Source of the DNA: Lepidonotus clava
Taxonomy: Eukaryota > Annelida > Polychaeta > Phyllodocida > Polynoidae
Direction of reading: 5' to 3'
DNA: 64,000 nucleotides
Assembly (NCBI GenBank): GCA_936440205.1
Contig: OW387148.1
Coordinates: 12,703,961 to 12,767,960, forward strand
How positions within the stretch are numbered: the stretch's first letter is position 1; each line of letters opens with the position of its first letter. Below the pieces are notes generated by a model. It worked only from the letters and a program-made list of their open reading frames with translations, ran no database searches and was not told the origin of the DNA. Of this stretch, positions 33,853 to 44,700 are shown one piece after another. The position numbers and the translations under genes are program-made.

Positions 33853-34279
33853 CCTTTTCCAAGAGCTGGACCCGCCACTGTTAGGATACAGCTGTATTAC
33901 ACCAGGCGATTCTGACTACCACCAATTTGGAAATTGGTCTTTTCCCCAGTAAAACTGCAAAAGACTACGCATCCTACATATCATCTGAAAGGGAATTAAA
34001 AGCCCTTTCTAATGATATATGTGATATGTATATGCTTAATAACCCATATTCCGACTGACGATTTGTGAAATCGGGAGTACAATCGGCTAGTGGAATGCAG
34101 TCTTATGCCAAAGAAAGCTTGGACTCCTCTTGGAGCGTTACCTGATTATATCATACCGGGACGTACTGGTGTAAAAGCTGATTAGGATTTACTATTCCTT
34201 TTAGCAAAAGTATCCCTACATTAATACAATATTGTAATTCATTACTGTATCGCAAACTTATATACCTTATAATCAGTTC

Positions 34280-34350
34280 TTATGTTCAAACCTTACCTAC
34301 ATGGAAGAACATTACTTGTAATGATTGTGGTTAATAAATAGAAAAAGAAA
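34280..34350 (+). repeat. Retroelement 3' tail
   Basis: The phrase 'ttacctacatggaagaacat' followed by 'tgattgtggttaataaa' and an A-rich run recurs at about 58832-58895 in the same orientation. It looks like the 3' end of a LINE or SINE family. The body upstream could not be identified. Confidence 0.45.
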
Positions 34351-35071
34351 GAAAGAAAAAATGCCCAACATAACTCATGGAATTAATAATCCAGAGGGGG
34401 GGGGGGCGTCCAGGGGGTCCTGCCCCCGCCCATTTGGTGGAACCCGAAACTACAAAAAGAGGAGGAAATACCACTTAATTATTATACTTAATTGTATACT
34501 TAATTATTGCATGCGGTTTTAGTACTTAGCCTTTAAGCCGCCTCCCCCTTTCGAAAATCCTGTATCCGTCCCTGTATTGGTCATACTAAAAGAATAAAAC
34601 AGTGAGTGACAAACCTGGAATAAATCAAGTAAATCCTCTAAGACCACGTTGTTCGCCGCTCGTTGTACGGTCGTCGGCCACAGTGAAACCACCGGAGTAT
34701 GAGTACTGGTCTAGGACTGGGCAGAGTTTACTTTGGGTTTGACCAATGGGGTCTGTTAGGTGACTTCAGGTGTTTGCACACCCACGCACACAGAGTTAAC
34801 TTTAGGCCACATTGATTACTTTACCACTAATGTCATGTAATATTCTGAAACCAGGGGAACTCCTATGTTTAAATGACGCAATGAAATTTAGGAAAAAATT
34901 AGTGGTAAAGCTAATTTTTTGAACATCAATTTCTAGCTCAATATCCTGATATATTATTCTGATATCAATTACATATTACATACACATTCATAATGTTTTC
35001 CTGATTTCTAAATAGGGCCTTCATTGATAAGTACGTACGCTCTAAAGGAGGCGTTGGGAGGGGGTTGGCAG

Positions 35072-35848
35072 TAGAGAGTTTTTGCAATGCACACGGATCT
35101 CAGTGCCCCGATCCGTATCCCGATGAGTTTGATTAGACAGGCTGGGATAGTGGGCAGGAACCCTATACAGTTTGGCCCTATTATTCTAGTGTGTGCTATC
35201 ATTAATATTGCTTTGGCACGGGCTGGGGGAATCTAAAAGAACCACCCTCCTCAGACTATGTTACATAAGGAATTCTTAGGTATTTTTAGCAACAGGAGAG
35301 GTAGATATGTAGGGGCACTGTGGTCAGCAGGGCCAGTTCAGAGGCCTCCCCTATTAAATATATGTATTTTCCCAATGCAACCTACATGTTTCTAAGTCAA
35401 TCTTCCCTGTTCCATCATAAATATATGTACACATATCCATTACATACCAATAAGGGGAGAGTTTTCTCCTCATTTGGGACACAAAATAATTGTAAACAAT
35501 TGGCAGGAGATCAGTATGCCTGTGTGTCCCTGATCAGAGGGCTCACAGGTGGGGGCAGTGAACCGTGACCCAGGGCCAGTGAGGTAGGCCTTCGCATACA
35601 CAATGGTACTTTTCAAAATATGCATTCATATAATCACAGTGTAAACAAGCTTTTCATTTTCGAATTTATGTATGAGAAATTTATCATTCTTAAATATTAC
35701 ATTTCTGACAGATTTGGTAATGTAAGAATTAAATTTAGTATCATTCCCCCTTTTATTGTCATTACCCATTGGGACCATTCATCTACAGCCCTGAGATCCG
35801 TTTCGGGATCGGGGCACTGAGATTCGTGTGCATTGCAAAAACTCTCTA
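35072..35848. mobile_element. 777-bp non-autonomous element with long TIRs
   Basis: TIRs of at least 40 bp beginning TAGAGAGTTTTTGCAATGCA match with a single difference in about 41 positions at the two ends (35072 onward; complement of 35848 backward). They then diverge around 'ccgatccgtatccc' against 'ccgatcccgaaacgg'. TA lies at both ends and may be a TA target duplication. No transposase-like frame; the open frames across the TIRs are artefacts. Confidence 0.75.
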
Positions 35849-37700
35849 TTACTGGAAAATAGACGTATAGATCCCTGTATAAACCTGGTGCGTACTGTTG
35901 ACCACTGGGATGGGAGGGGGGGGGGGGGGCTAAAATTAAGGGAAACCGAGTACATTCAGGAAACCTTGCACATAACTGCAGGCTAGCTATTTTTCAATGA
36001 CTTCAATTCAGCATGTTATTTGCGACTTGCACTATCAATATAAGCAAAATCGTAGGAAAATTCCTAGTTAAAACACAATTATGGGACATTCAAAAAACTG
36101 GTATTTTATTTCATTTTTAAGGGAAATCCCCTAATTAATGACGTAGCAAGGGGAGTTATTGGGGAATCCCATCTACCCTTAGAAGGGAATCCCCATCCCT
36201 GTAGAATTTGTAATGACTGTTTTGCTCTCTAACCCAAATTGTATATATTTGGCCCAATGCAACTCACAATAAATTAAAATATATATCCATCTACAGCCAT
36301 TCATTAATTAGGGATACCCAAAGTAGCTTTAGAGGGAATTCCCGCAGGTGTGACATAGCAAGGGGAGTACTGAGCATCCCAGTATTCAGGGAATTCCGAA
36401 AATCAAATTCCTTTCCTGAATAATTCCCTAGAACCTCAACATTTCAACGATTTTCCCTTTGGAATATTTTAAGGATACTAAAATCAAGTTAATCACACAA
36501 AAAGTAGCACATCACAAATTTATGTGCAAGGTTTCCTTTAATGGAGGAACACTTTATTTGGCCTCAGAAACCCTACAGGGTGCTTATATATGGGAAGATA
36601 TGTACATCAGTTATAGACGTTGTACAGATGACGCCACAATACCCAGAAAATAGTTGAGTGCCATATCGGTGATCACTTTAGAGTTAATTTTATTTACGAT
36701 TTATACTAACAAATATTTAGGTTTATGTACCTAAAACAACCATATATGATAAACTATTTCTATTAGTCAGCTCAGCTAGCGGGAGTTACAGCCACACATA
36801 TAACTCCATCTGGTGAAAAAAATGAGAAATTGTTAACTAAAACGAATACAATAAGATAATCTGGTGGGTGTTCCTATCATGACGCATGGCGTTGCCCGTA
36901 TACAGGGTGCGGTGGAGGGGGGGGGGGGGGGTCATTCAAAAATCAATGAGAAACAAAACAACTTACATAAGTAAGAAATTATTAAAAACTTCCGTTCAAC
37001 ACTCCTCGCCATCTCGCCACCCCCCACCCTCCCTTTTTTTTTTGGTACTCCAGATCATTGATAATCTACACAAAAGTTCCACTTCAGGAACCTCGCCAGC
37101 CCCCACCCCCCACAACGGCTGAACACGTATAGGGGCCTGCATACCTCCCTGTACCTGAGGCCTCCCTAGGTAACACAACCCCCACCTGTAATATACAAAC
37201 ACCGGCCTGGTCAAACACGCCTGTTTGTGGACAGGGTTCAGGTGTTTGTCAGCTTCACCACCATTTGCATAGCTACACCTATGAACCTTAATTAAGCCCT
37301 TCCCACTTTGTTTACGCACGTCCCAGGGGTGGGGCAAGGGTACGTTGAACAAAAATTGTACAAATGTATCCACAGGCAAAGTCACTGGAATAGGAAAGAC
37401 TAAAGGGTTTCTGTTACTTATGAATGTATTATGGAGTTTAATCTTTATTGAACGGCATGTTAGCCCAGGGCTCCGTATTATGGCCTCCCCGGCTTATACG
37501 GTCAGGATTAACTCGAGATCTCCCCTGAGTTAATTATGTAAATCCTCCCTCCCCAACAGCATTACTTGGTTAACCAGGTTATGATGTAACAGTTAAGACT
37601 TTCACTGCCCTAATGCAGATCACTTGACACTTGCAGGGACGGATCCAGAGGTTTCAGGAAGGGGGTCCCGCCTTGTATACATTAAAGGCCTGGTCACATA
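35849..37700. other. Intergenic stretch with G-runs and short repeats
   Basis: No gene seen. Contains homopolymer G runs near 35915 and 36910 and loosely repeated phrases 'gggaatcccc.a' and 'agcaaggggagt' (about 36120-36190 and 36350-36390), which may be decayed copies of one another. Confidence 0.4.
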
Positions 37701-37704
37701 AGGC

Positions 37705-38037
37705 CCGGCCACACTGCCCAACTCAACTCAACTCGACGGTCAAGTTGAGTTGAGTTGGGCTCAATCTTTCAGTGTGGCATAGGATTACGACTGGAGTCGT
37801 ACGACGGTTCCGTCGGGTCGTACATGTTGAGAAGATGAAGATGTACGACTGGACTGTCGAGTCTTAGGGGGGGGGTGCAGTAGATATTCATATAAACATT
37901 ATAGACTCCATGCTACGACCATCGGGTCGAAGTCTATGGCATAGTAGAGGTTTTCTGCTAAGACAAGACTGTCGTAGGTCCTGGCGCCGCTTGGGGCTAC
38001 GACCATCGAGTTGAGTTGAGTTGGGCAGTGTGGCCGG
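37705..38037. mobile_element. 333-bp element with near-perfect TIRs
   Basis: The outer 37 bases, starting CCGGCCACACTGCCCAACTC, are repeated inverted at the right end with one difference (36/37). The left arm contains an internal 'aactcaactcaactcgac' repeat with its own inverted partner. TA occurs a few bases outside each end. Internal 'gtcgtac' motifs recur. Non-coding; high TIR identity implies recent movement. Confidence 0.8.
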
Positions 38038-38159
38038 AGCTATACACCGACCCGACCCAACGGTTGAGTCGGAGTCGGGACGAGTTGGTGTATGTGTCAT
38101 ACCCTTACAAATGGATAGTTGCCAGTTCTACCGACTGATCCGTGGGTCTGGAATCTTGA

Positions 38160-38240
38160 GATGTAAAAGATTTTTTAATTTTTATTTAAATTTATTTTTA
38201 ATTAATTAATTAATTAATTTTTTTTTTTGGGTGGGGGGGA
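38160..38240. repeat. Low-complexity AT tract
   Basis: A run of 'taat' tetranucleotides and T homopolymer followed by a short G run; simple sequence without coding potential. Confidence 0.85.
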
Positions 38241-39435
38241 TTTTATTCACTTCTTCACACGTAACACATGGTCTTCCAGAGGTTAGATGAATGATAAAAC
38301 AATATTAAAGTATAGTAATATGAATTTAACATGATTGATGAGCAATGAATAAGTCACAGATTCTTCAAAACATAATCCAGGGTCATGTCGATTAACAATT
38401 AACTCAACTGCAGGGCATGTAGGGAGTGAACCCATTTTATATTTTTCTTTGCATTCCGCTGATAACAAGTACGATTTCTGAACCTTACATACAATTATAG
38501 CTTTCAAATGGCATATATTTTGTATCTATAATTAATAGTATCCATATTTAGAAAGCTAAATGGAATACGATTTACGTTATTCTTAGTTTCCTCCATCAGA
38601 TAGCCAAAGTTTAATCAGACTAATATAAACTGTAGGTATCACGGAACTAAATGTGGTGCCATCTGCCAGTGTCCTACAACTTTCTGTCCCAACGTGAAGG
38701 GGATGCCAGTCTCTGGGATAAGATAAAATGATAATGCAGAATTAGAATTCATATGATACCCCATACTATTTCGGGGTTATTTCACAATTAAGATTCCATG
38801 ATATGGGTTGTTTGGTAAATGTCAGTGCGGTTTTATAATTGGCTCTGTGCTCCATGAATTTGGCTGCTGCAAAACTGCTAAAATTAGGATAGGTCAACAT
38901 CTGGGACTTTTGTGAAATGGTCAACCTACCCTCAAATTTTGATATTTTGTGTCCCAAAGAGGTCCCAATAGGTTACTGAGTCCCATTAAGGTGCAGCAAT
39001 GTTTGGGATATTTATTTTTTCAAGATAAGCTATATTAAATTATACAGGAAAAAACATTTAGTTCCGTGAGACCTGTAGGACTGACTGAGACCAATCCCCC
39101 TGGCCCATGACCCCCCTCTTGAGACTGAAGCGGAAACGTTTGGCATCCCCAAAGAAGGCTGTAGTACTGTCCTACGACACCAGGGGGCAGACCTGCCGTG
39201 GGAACAATACCTGTGACAGTTCTTATACTTATAAGAAAATGTAAATTTGTCAGAGATCTCAAAGGACTGGGCCCCATAATATTAGTTGCAACAATAATGA
39301 ACTCACTCTTAATAAAGCTAAAATATTAGCTTTTATTTTTATAGCTGCAGTGCAATTTTGTACTGATGACCAGGTATTTTATCAAACAAAAGTAACTAAA
39401 ATATGAGATATGTAAAGATTGAATAGTTTAGGCGT

Positions 39436-39711
39436 ACCAACCGAAATTTCTCCCTGTGTCATATCCAGCAAGTTTTTCAAATTAAAAAGCCCCTGCATGC
39501 AGAAAAAAATTGGAAAACCCAACAACAACAAATCTAATCCCTAATATCATGAGAATCAGAACTCAGAATTTTGCCAAATGAAATTCCTTGTGTTTTCCCT
39601 GTGTTTTGGCAAAATTTTCAAATTCCCTGTGTTTTCCCTGTCAGTGATTTTTTTTTGCCATTTTCCCTGTTCTCCCTGTTTTCCCTGTGTGGTTGGTACC
39701 TTGTTGATTCA
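39436..39711. mobile_element. 'acagggaaaac' TIR element, copy 2
   Basis: Bounded by GTACCAACC near 39436 and GGTTGGTACC near 39701, in the opposite orientation to 23107-23362. Shares 'aacccaacaacaacaaatct', 'atttcattt' and repeated 'ttttccctgtgttttggcaa' sequence. Non-coding, about 275 bp. Confidence 0.65.
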
Positions 39712-39781
39712 TCTATGCACCATCTTAACAGGACTTGGATGAGATCATGAGAGGCGCCACACTTAGGTGGATTCGCATAAT

Positions 39782-40026
39782 TATGACCTTGTGCAGACGT
39801 TCTCACGTGACCACTTTTTGGTGATCGTCATGTGCTTATTATGACCACATGGCTATTACAAAAAACTAGAAATTCTGCATTTTACATGATGTAAGTTGTT
39901 CATTATGATACCAAACTAACTCTTCTAGATTTTTGTGAAATATTGATGGTAAGATTTCTAGATTGATCACCAAGATGGCGCCCAGCCCCATTTGGAGAGG
40001 TGTGACGTCATGTGCACAACGTCTAT
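39782..40026. mobile_element. MITE family D, copy 2
   Basis: Ends TATGACCTTGTGCAGACGTT and ...CATGTGCACAACGTCTAT match copy 1 at 33592-33852, as do the internal 'cactttttggtgatc' and 'gatcaccaagatggcg'. About 245 bp; directly followed by another TIR element at 40056. Confidence 0.75.
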
Positions 40027-40055
40027 TGGTTGAATAGAGTCAATTTCAAGTAGAG

Positions 40056-40398
40056 TAAAGCCCCATTCGCCCTGGCCGATGATTGTGTCGCTCACAGCTC
40101 CGACAAAATTATCGTATGGAGAAGACGATCATCTCACAGCCGATAAAATTATCGGATGCAAACGAAATTTAAGAAATGACATTCGCCCTGAGAAAAGAGG
40201 TACCAACTGATTGCAAACGACAATTTTTTCAAGTACTTATCCCCTGCAATCGGCTGGAATTCAAACGATTCAATCCAACATGTTGGATCTGATTGCTTGG
40301 AGCCTGGTCGTTTGCATTATCGTTTGTACCAGAATTGCAAACGATAAGTGTTGCAAGAGATCGCATGTACCAAATCTGCCAGGGCAATTGGGGCTTTA
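40056..40398. mobile_element. MITE family E, copy 1 (TAAAGCCCC ends)
   Basis: Ends TAAAGCCCCATTCGCCCTGG and ...CCAGGGCAATTGGGGCTTTA are inverted repeats with a few differences, with TA at both extremes. Interior holds several 'caaacgat' and 'gataaaattatcg' motifs. A relative with the same termini is at 51110-51328. About 340 bp. Confidence 0.75.
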
Positions 40399-41086
40399 GT
40401 TAATTAGAAGTTCTTGGGTGCAAATAATTATTGATGTTTTCACACTAGCCAATTAGACTCCAAGAGGTAGATTTAATCACAAGCACCCTTTTTACACAAT
40501 GGTAGCCTGCGATAGTTTGTGCGATTTGTCTTTACCGGAAAGGGAGAAGGATTTATCTTGGAGAGAATATAGCGATAGTCAGGGGATTAGCAAACCCTAG
40601 CATATAGGGAGTTCCAGGTAAAAAACTGAGTGGTTTCCAGATAAATTGAAGTGGGTGTCATTTCTGATTTTTTATCAAATTTCTCTAGTACTTTGGGAAA
40701 TAAAAGGGGGTTCCAAACATCCAGAAACCCTTCCTGATATTGGAATCGTATCCTGCAATCTTTCCTTTCATCATGGAAGTATAACTATACCTTTTGTTGT
40801 AACCAACCATGAGAGAGGACTGCAATGTAAGCCATGTTTTCTCAATCACTTACACTTGGTTCCAGGCGGGTAGGGGGTGTTGAATCTAAGTACTACCATA
40901 TTGCGCCAGGATTAGGAGTAGCGGGGATGGGTTTAAGGCAGTCCTAATGGTTAAAACTAACGGGGGTCGGGAGATTAGGGCTAAGAGGGACTTATTAGAG
41001 CTACCTGGGTGGGGGATTGGTGTAGGGGGGGGGGGTAGAGGGTGCCACACGCTACTACCTCTATGTATACAGAGAGAAGCCCCGGC

Positions 41087-41402
41087 CAAGGAGCGACGTT
41101 CTTATAACGTTCTGTGACGTTCTGCGACGTTATAATAAGGATCACGACGTTCTGTGACGTAGTAATAACGTTCTGTGACCTCACATCTCTGCTGGTCTAG
41201 TTTTGTAAAACAGGAATCCACTTGGTGAGTGGGGTGATTGATTAAGGGCCAACCACCCGCCAACGGCTGTACATATGCAGGGAGACCAGCCAATATACTG
41301 CCATGTTCTAATAACGTTCTGAGATATGATAACCACCGTGACGTTCTGCGACGTTATGTTAATGTTCTGCGCCTTAATAATAACCTTCTGTGACGTCACA
41401 AC
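41087..41402. repeat. Clustered 'acgttctgtgacgtt' repeats
   Basis: Two blocks, about 41090-41185 and 41308-41395, are built of 10-20 bp variants of 'taacgttctgtgacgtt' and end in 'gtgac.tcaca'. A unique spacer lies between. The motif resembles the interior of MITE family C, so the region may be a rearranged copy. Confidence 0.5.
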
Positions 41403-41758
41403 TGGCAGTTTTCTGATATACAGAAATACAGAGTGAGGCTGGACCAACATAAACCACGTGCTTAATAGACCAGTTGCCAGTACGCTCTTGCTGCGGAACT
41501 ACTTAGGACATCCGCCCTACGCTTCAGCATTGGAGGTGGCAGAAAACATTGGTTTTCATAGCTATTTCTCATGAATCAATACTGTTTTTCTAGTATGTTA
41601 TAGATTGGGCTACAGCTATCTGAAACTATCTACATTTTCTCTAGAAACTGATAATAAGAGATACAGGGAGACAAAAACTATATAATTATCAAGGATTGAG
41701 TTTATGGACAGGAAGTTAGTTTTATTGGGAGGTGTCACTCTGCATAATTTACCACACG

Positions 41759-44700
41759 ATGCCAACTGGCAAACGGTCAACCTACACAATGATCACCTGG
41801 GCCGTCATGGTCCTGTCTGCCGCCAATGCCCTGGCCTCAGCATTAGAAGGTAAGCACAGGTTCCTCTCAAGTCTCATTTTTCTTATTAATTATTTTGTAG
41901 CTTATGGTTCACCATAATGTACACCACAAAAAACAATGAAGATTTTTGTCTTCTCACATCCCTATATTAGGGTACAAAAAAGGACAGAAGAACACCTAGG
42001 GATTAGTTCCACAATCTGAGAAAAAACACCTGAATGTAATAGAAACAAACTTTCCCTCTTGTCAGAGACAATGACATTTGATACAAATACATTCTATGAA
42101 AGGTATAACCAAAGGTGACCCGTTTTGGCGAAGTGAGTCGGATGTCGCACGGGGAAGATTTTTAGTTAGGTATACCATCAGAAAATACTAATTCTTAGCT
42201 TTAAAACGAGGTATAGCATGTCTAGATCCGATATCTAGGGCCTGAGATAAGTTGCGACGAAAATAAAAAGAACCGCGCCTATGCGGGTATAAGAAACTGA
42301 GATAAATGAGTTCAAAGTTTTTCTTACCGCGCGCTACCGCGGTCCTCCGATAAAGCCCTAGCAACATACACTTGTAATCAATCCTTGGTCCTGAAACTTT
42401 ACATAGTCATTCTACACTATTCTAGCTAACAAATACCAGTAATTCATGCGTTTATATACAAAACTTTTATTCATGCCGGCGCTGCAAAAAGTGACAAAAA
42501 TCCGGATCTGAAACAACAACTTAACCTAGAACGGCAAGCATAAAGGATCACAATACCTCATCTTGGCTTCTTAAAAACGACTCTGTGATGACCCTAAGTA
42601 CCCTGGGTATCCATAATGTGTCTATAAAAGTTCTTGGAATGTTCATGATTGTCTTTGGTCGTTAAAATAGTGAAAAGCCACCGAGGTAAAAATCTTAAAA
42701 TCAGAAAAAGTCTTAACAACTAAAAATAAGTTAACAATGTTCAAAACGGATTCTTAATAGTTCTCAGGTGGTCCTGGGCCTGCCACGACCACGTTTAGCA
42801 CGTTTACTAGGACGGCCCCTGCCCCTAGGGGGGGGGGTGGGGGGCCTTCCTCCTCTGAGTCAGATGAAGATTTTGATTCCCTCTCCAGCTGTCTGACCAA
42901 CTCCTCCTCCTCCCCCTCCGATCCTGATGATGTGTCTGGAGTCTGTCCTCTGCCTCTGCCTCTGCCCCTGCCCCTGCCTCTGCCTCTGCCTCTGCCTCTA
43001 CCTCTGCCTCTGCCTCTGCCCCTGCCCCTGCCCCTGCCCCTGCCTGGCCCATCCCCCTCGCCAGCCTCTGGCTCTGATTCCGCATCTGGTTCCGGCGGAG
43101 GTACGGCACGGGGGCCTGGACCGGGTGCTGGTTCTGGTACAGAGGGCTTAGGGCACATGATGTCCTTCGTGTCCTCAGTACAAAAATCCCGAATGTTCTT
43201 GAAGAGATACCACTGTCTTTTGGCCGGGAGGCCAGGGGATTCGGTGGGCTGAGGGCCTTCCTGGGGGACAGCTTCAGGGGCGATAGTCAGCATCTTGAAG
43301 GTCTCGGGGGCCGAGTCGGCATACTGCCGGAAGGTGACGTGGCCCTTGTTCTGGTCAGAGAATACAAAGTGATGATACTGCTTAATGCCCTTGAGTGGCT
43401 TGATGAAAGGGGTCAAAAAAGATTGCCAGTCATATGACTCGACAAACACCTTCCCATTCTCGTCCCCCACAAGTTGGGCAATGTTGACACGTTCTTGGGT
43501 ACTCTTCACCACAGTCGCCTCCATCTCCGAGAGGCTCGAGACAGGCTCACGAAGAAACCTTTGTTTAAGCAAACCAAAGCACCAGTCCGGGGCAAACTTG
43601 GTGTGCCCTGTGATCAAAAAGTTTAAGGAAATGGACTGGTGCCGGCCAGTCAGGACCCGCCAGAGAAGATACGCTAGCACAAACTTGTTCTTGTTCTGAC
43701 CACTACAGTTGTCACAGTGCATGTCCACCGCCTTCTCCCCCAGGGAATACTTTTCAAAATAGTGGTGCAGGTATGAAATAACAGCATTTGACCCCTTACT
43801 ACCGCAATGGCTTTCGTCGATCAAATAGTTCACCTGTTGGGGGATGGCCTCGGCACAGACACCGAAAATGCCGACCTTGCGGGGGACAAGGAAATACAAT
43901 GGGCCAGGCTGCATAGGAAAGGAGGGAAGGTGGACCTGCTGGGCATAATCAAAACTGATGTGGACCTTCGTGTCAGAAGAACAAGGGGGGTGGGGGCCAA
44001 GGGGAGGGGACTCTGCATCCTTGTAGGCAGCCTTGGCAGCCTTGACCATGTCCTGATAAAAGGCCCTCTCCCGAGCCACCACCTCAAGGTGAAGTTGTTG
44101 CTTTTTCAGCTTGGCCTGTTTCACAATGTCAGGTAGGTTACTAGAGGCAGAGATATCCCTGTTGTTGCGCTGGCATTCCCAGCAGAGGTCAGTCATAGGG
44201 CGGGAACACACTATGCGAGGGAGGAGTTGGAGCCACAGGTTTCTAAAGGTTGAGTCAGCCACACACCTGAAGTTAGCCTCCTCCATGGCGTTGCTGTACA
44301 ACCTGTAGATGTCGGCCTTTGTGGAAGAGGAGGGGAGGAGGAGGATGTCATCCCGTTTGTGGGAAGACACACGACCAGGCAGGACGAGGGCGTTGGTCTC
44401 GGCATAGGAGTTGATGAAGTCCACGACCCGCCTGATGTCCTCCAGTTGGAGGATCCTTGCAGTCGCCTGTCGCCCGCCAGACTTCTTTTGCCTGGTCACC
44501 ACCCCGTAGCACTTGTACCACTTGATGATGGACGTCAGCTTGTTCTGGCTGATGCTGGAAAGGTCACAAGGTAAGAGTTACATTAGGCCAATAATCATTG
44601 GACACAGGCAACAAATACAGGTAAGTATTGTAATATTAATATGGACGATTTGTGAAGGTAAGTGCCATGATCAGATTCTGTTATGATACATTACAGTTCA

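Noticed and set aside
33855-34280. A second reverse-transcriptase fragment on the plus strand
   Set aside because: I looked for RT motifs in all frames and found none; only the A-rich 3' tail resembles another locus.
35008-35202. Minus-strand open frame overlapping the left TIR of the 777-bp element
   Set aside because: It crosses the TIR boundary and has no recognisable features.
42825-43252. Open frames of Leu-Pro, Cys-Leu or Ala-Glu repeats opposite and alongside the Gly-Arg tract
   Set aside because: They are other-frame shadows of the GR-encoding hexanucleotide repeat in the transposon gene.
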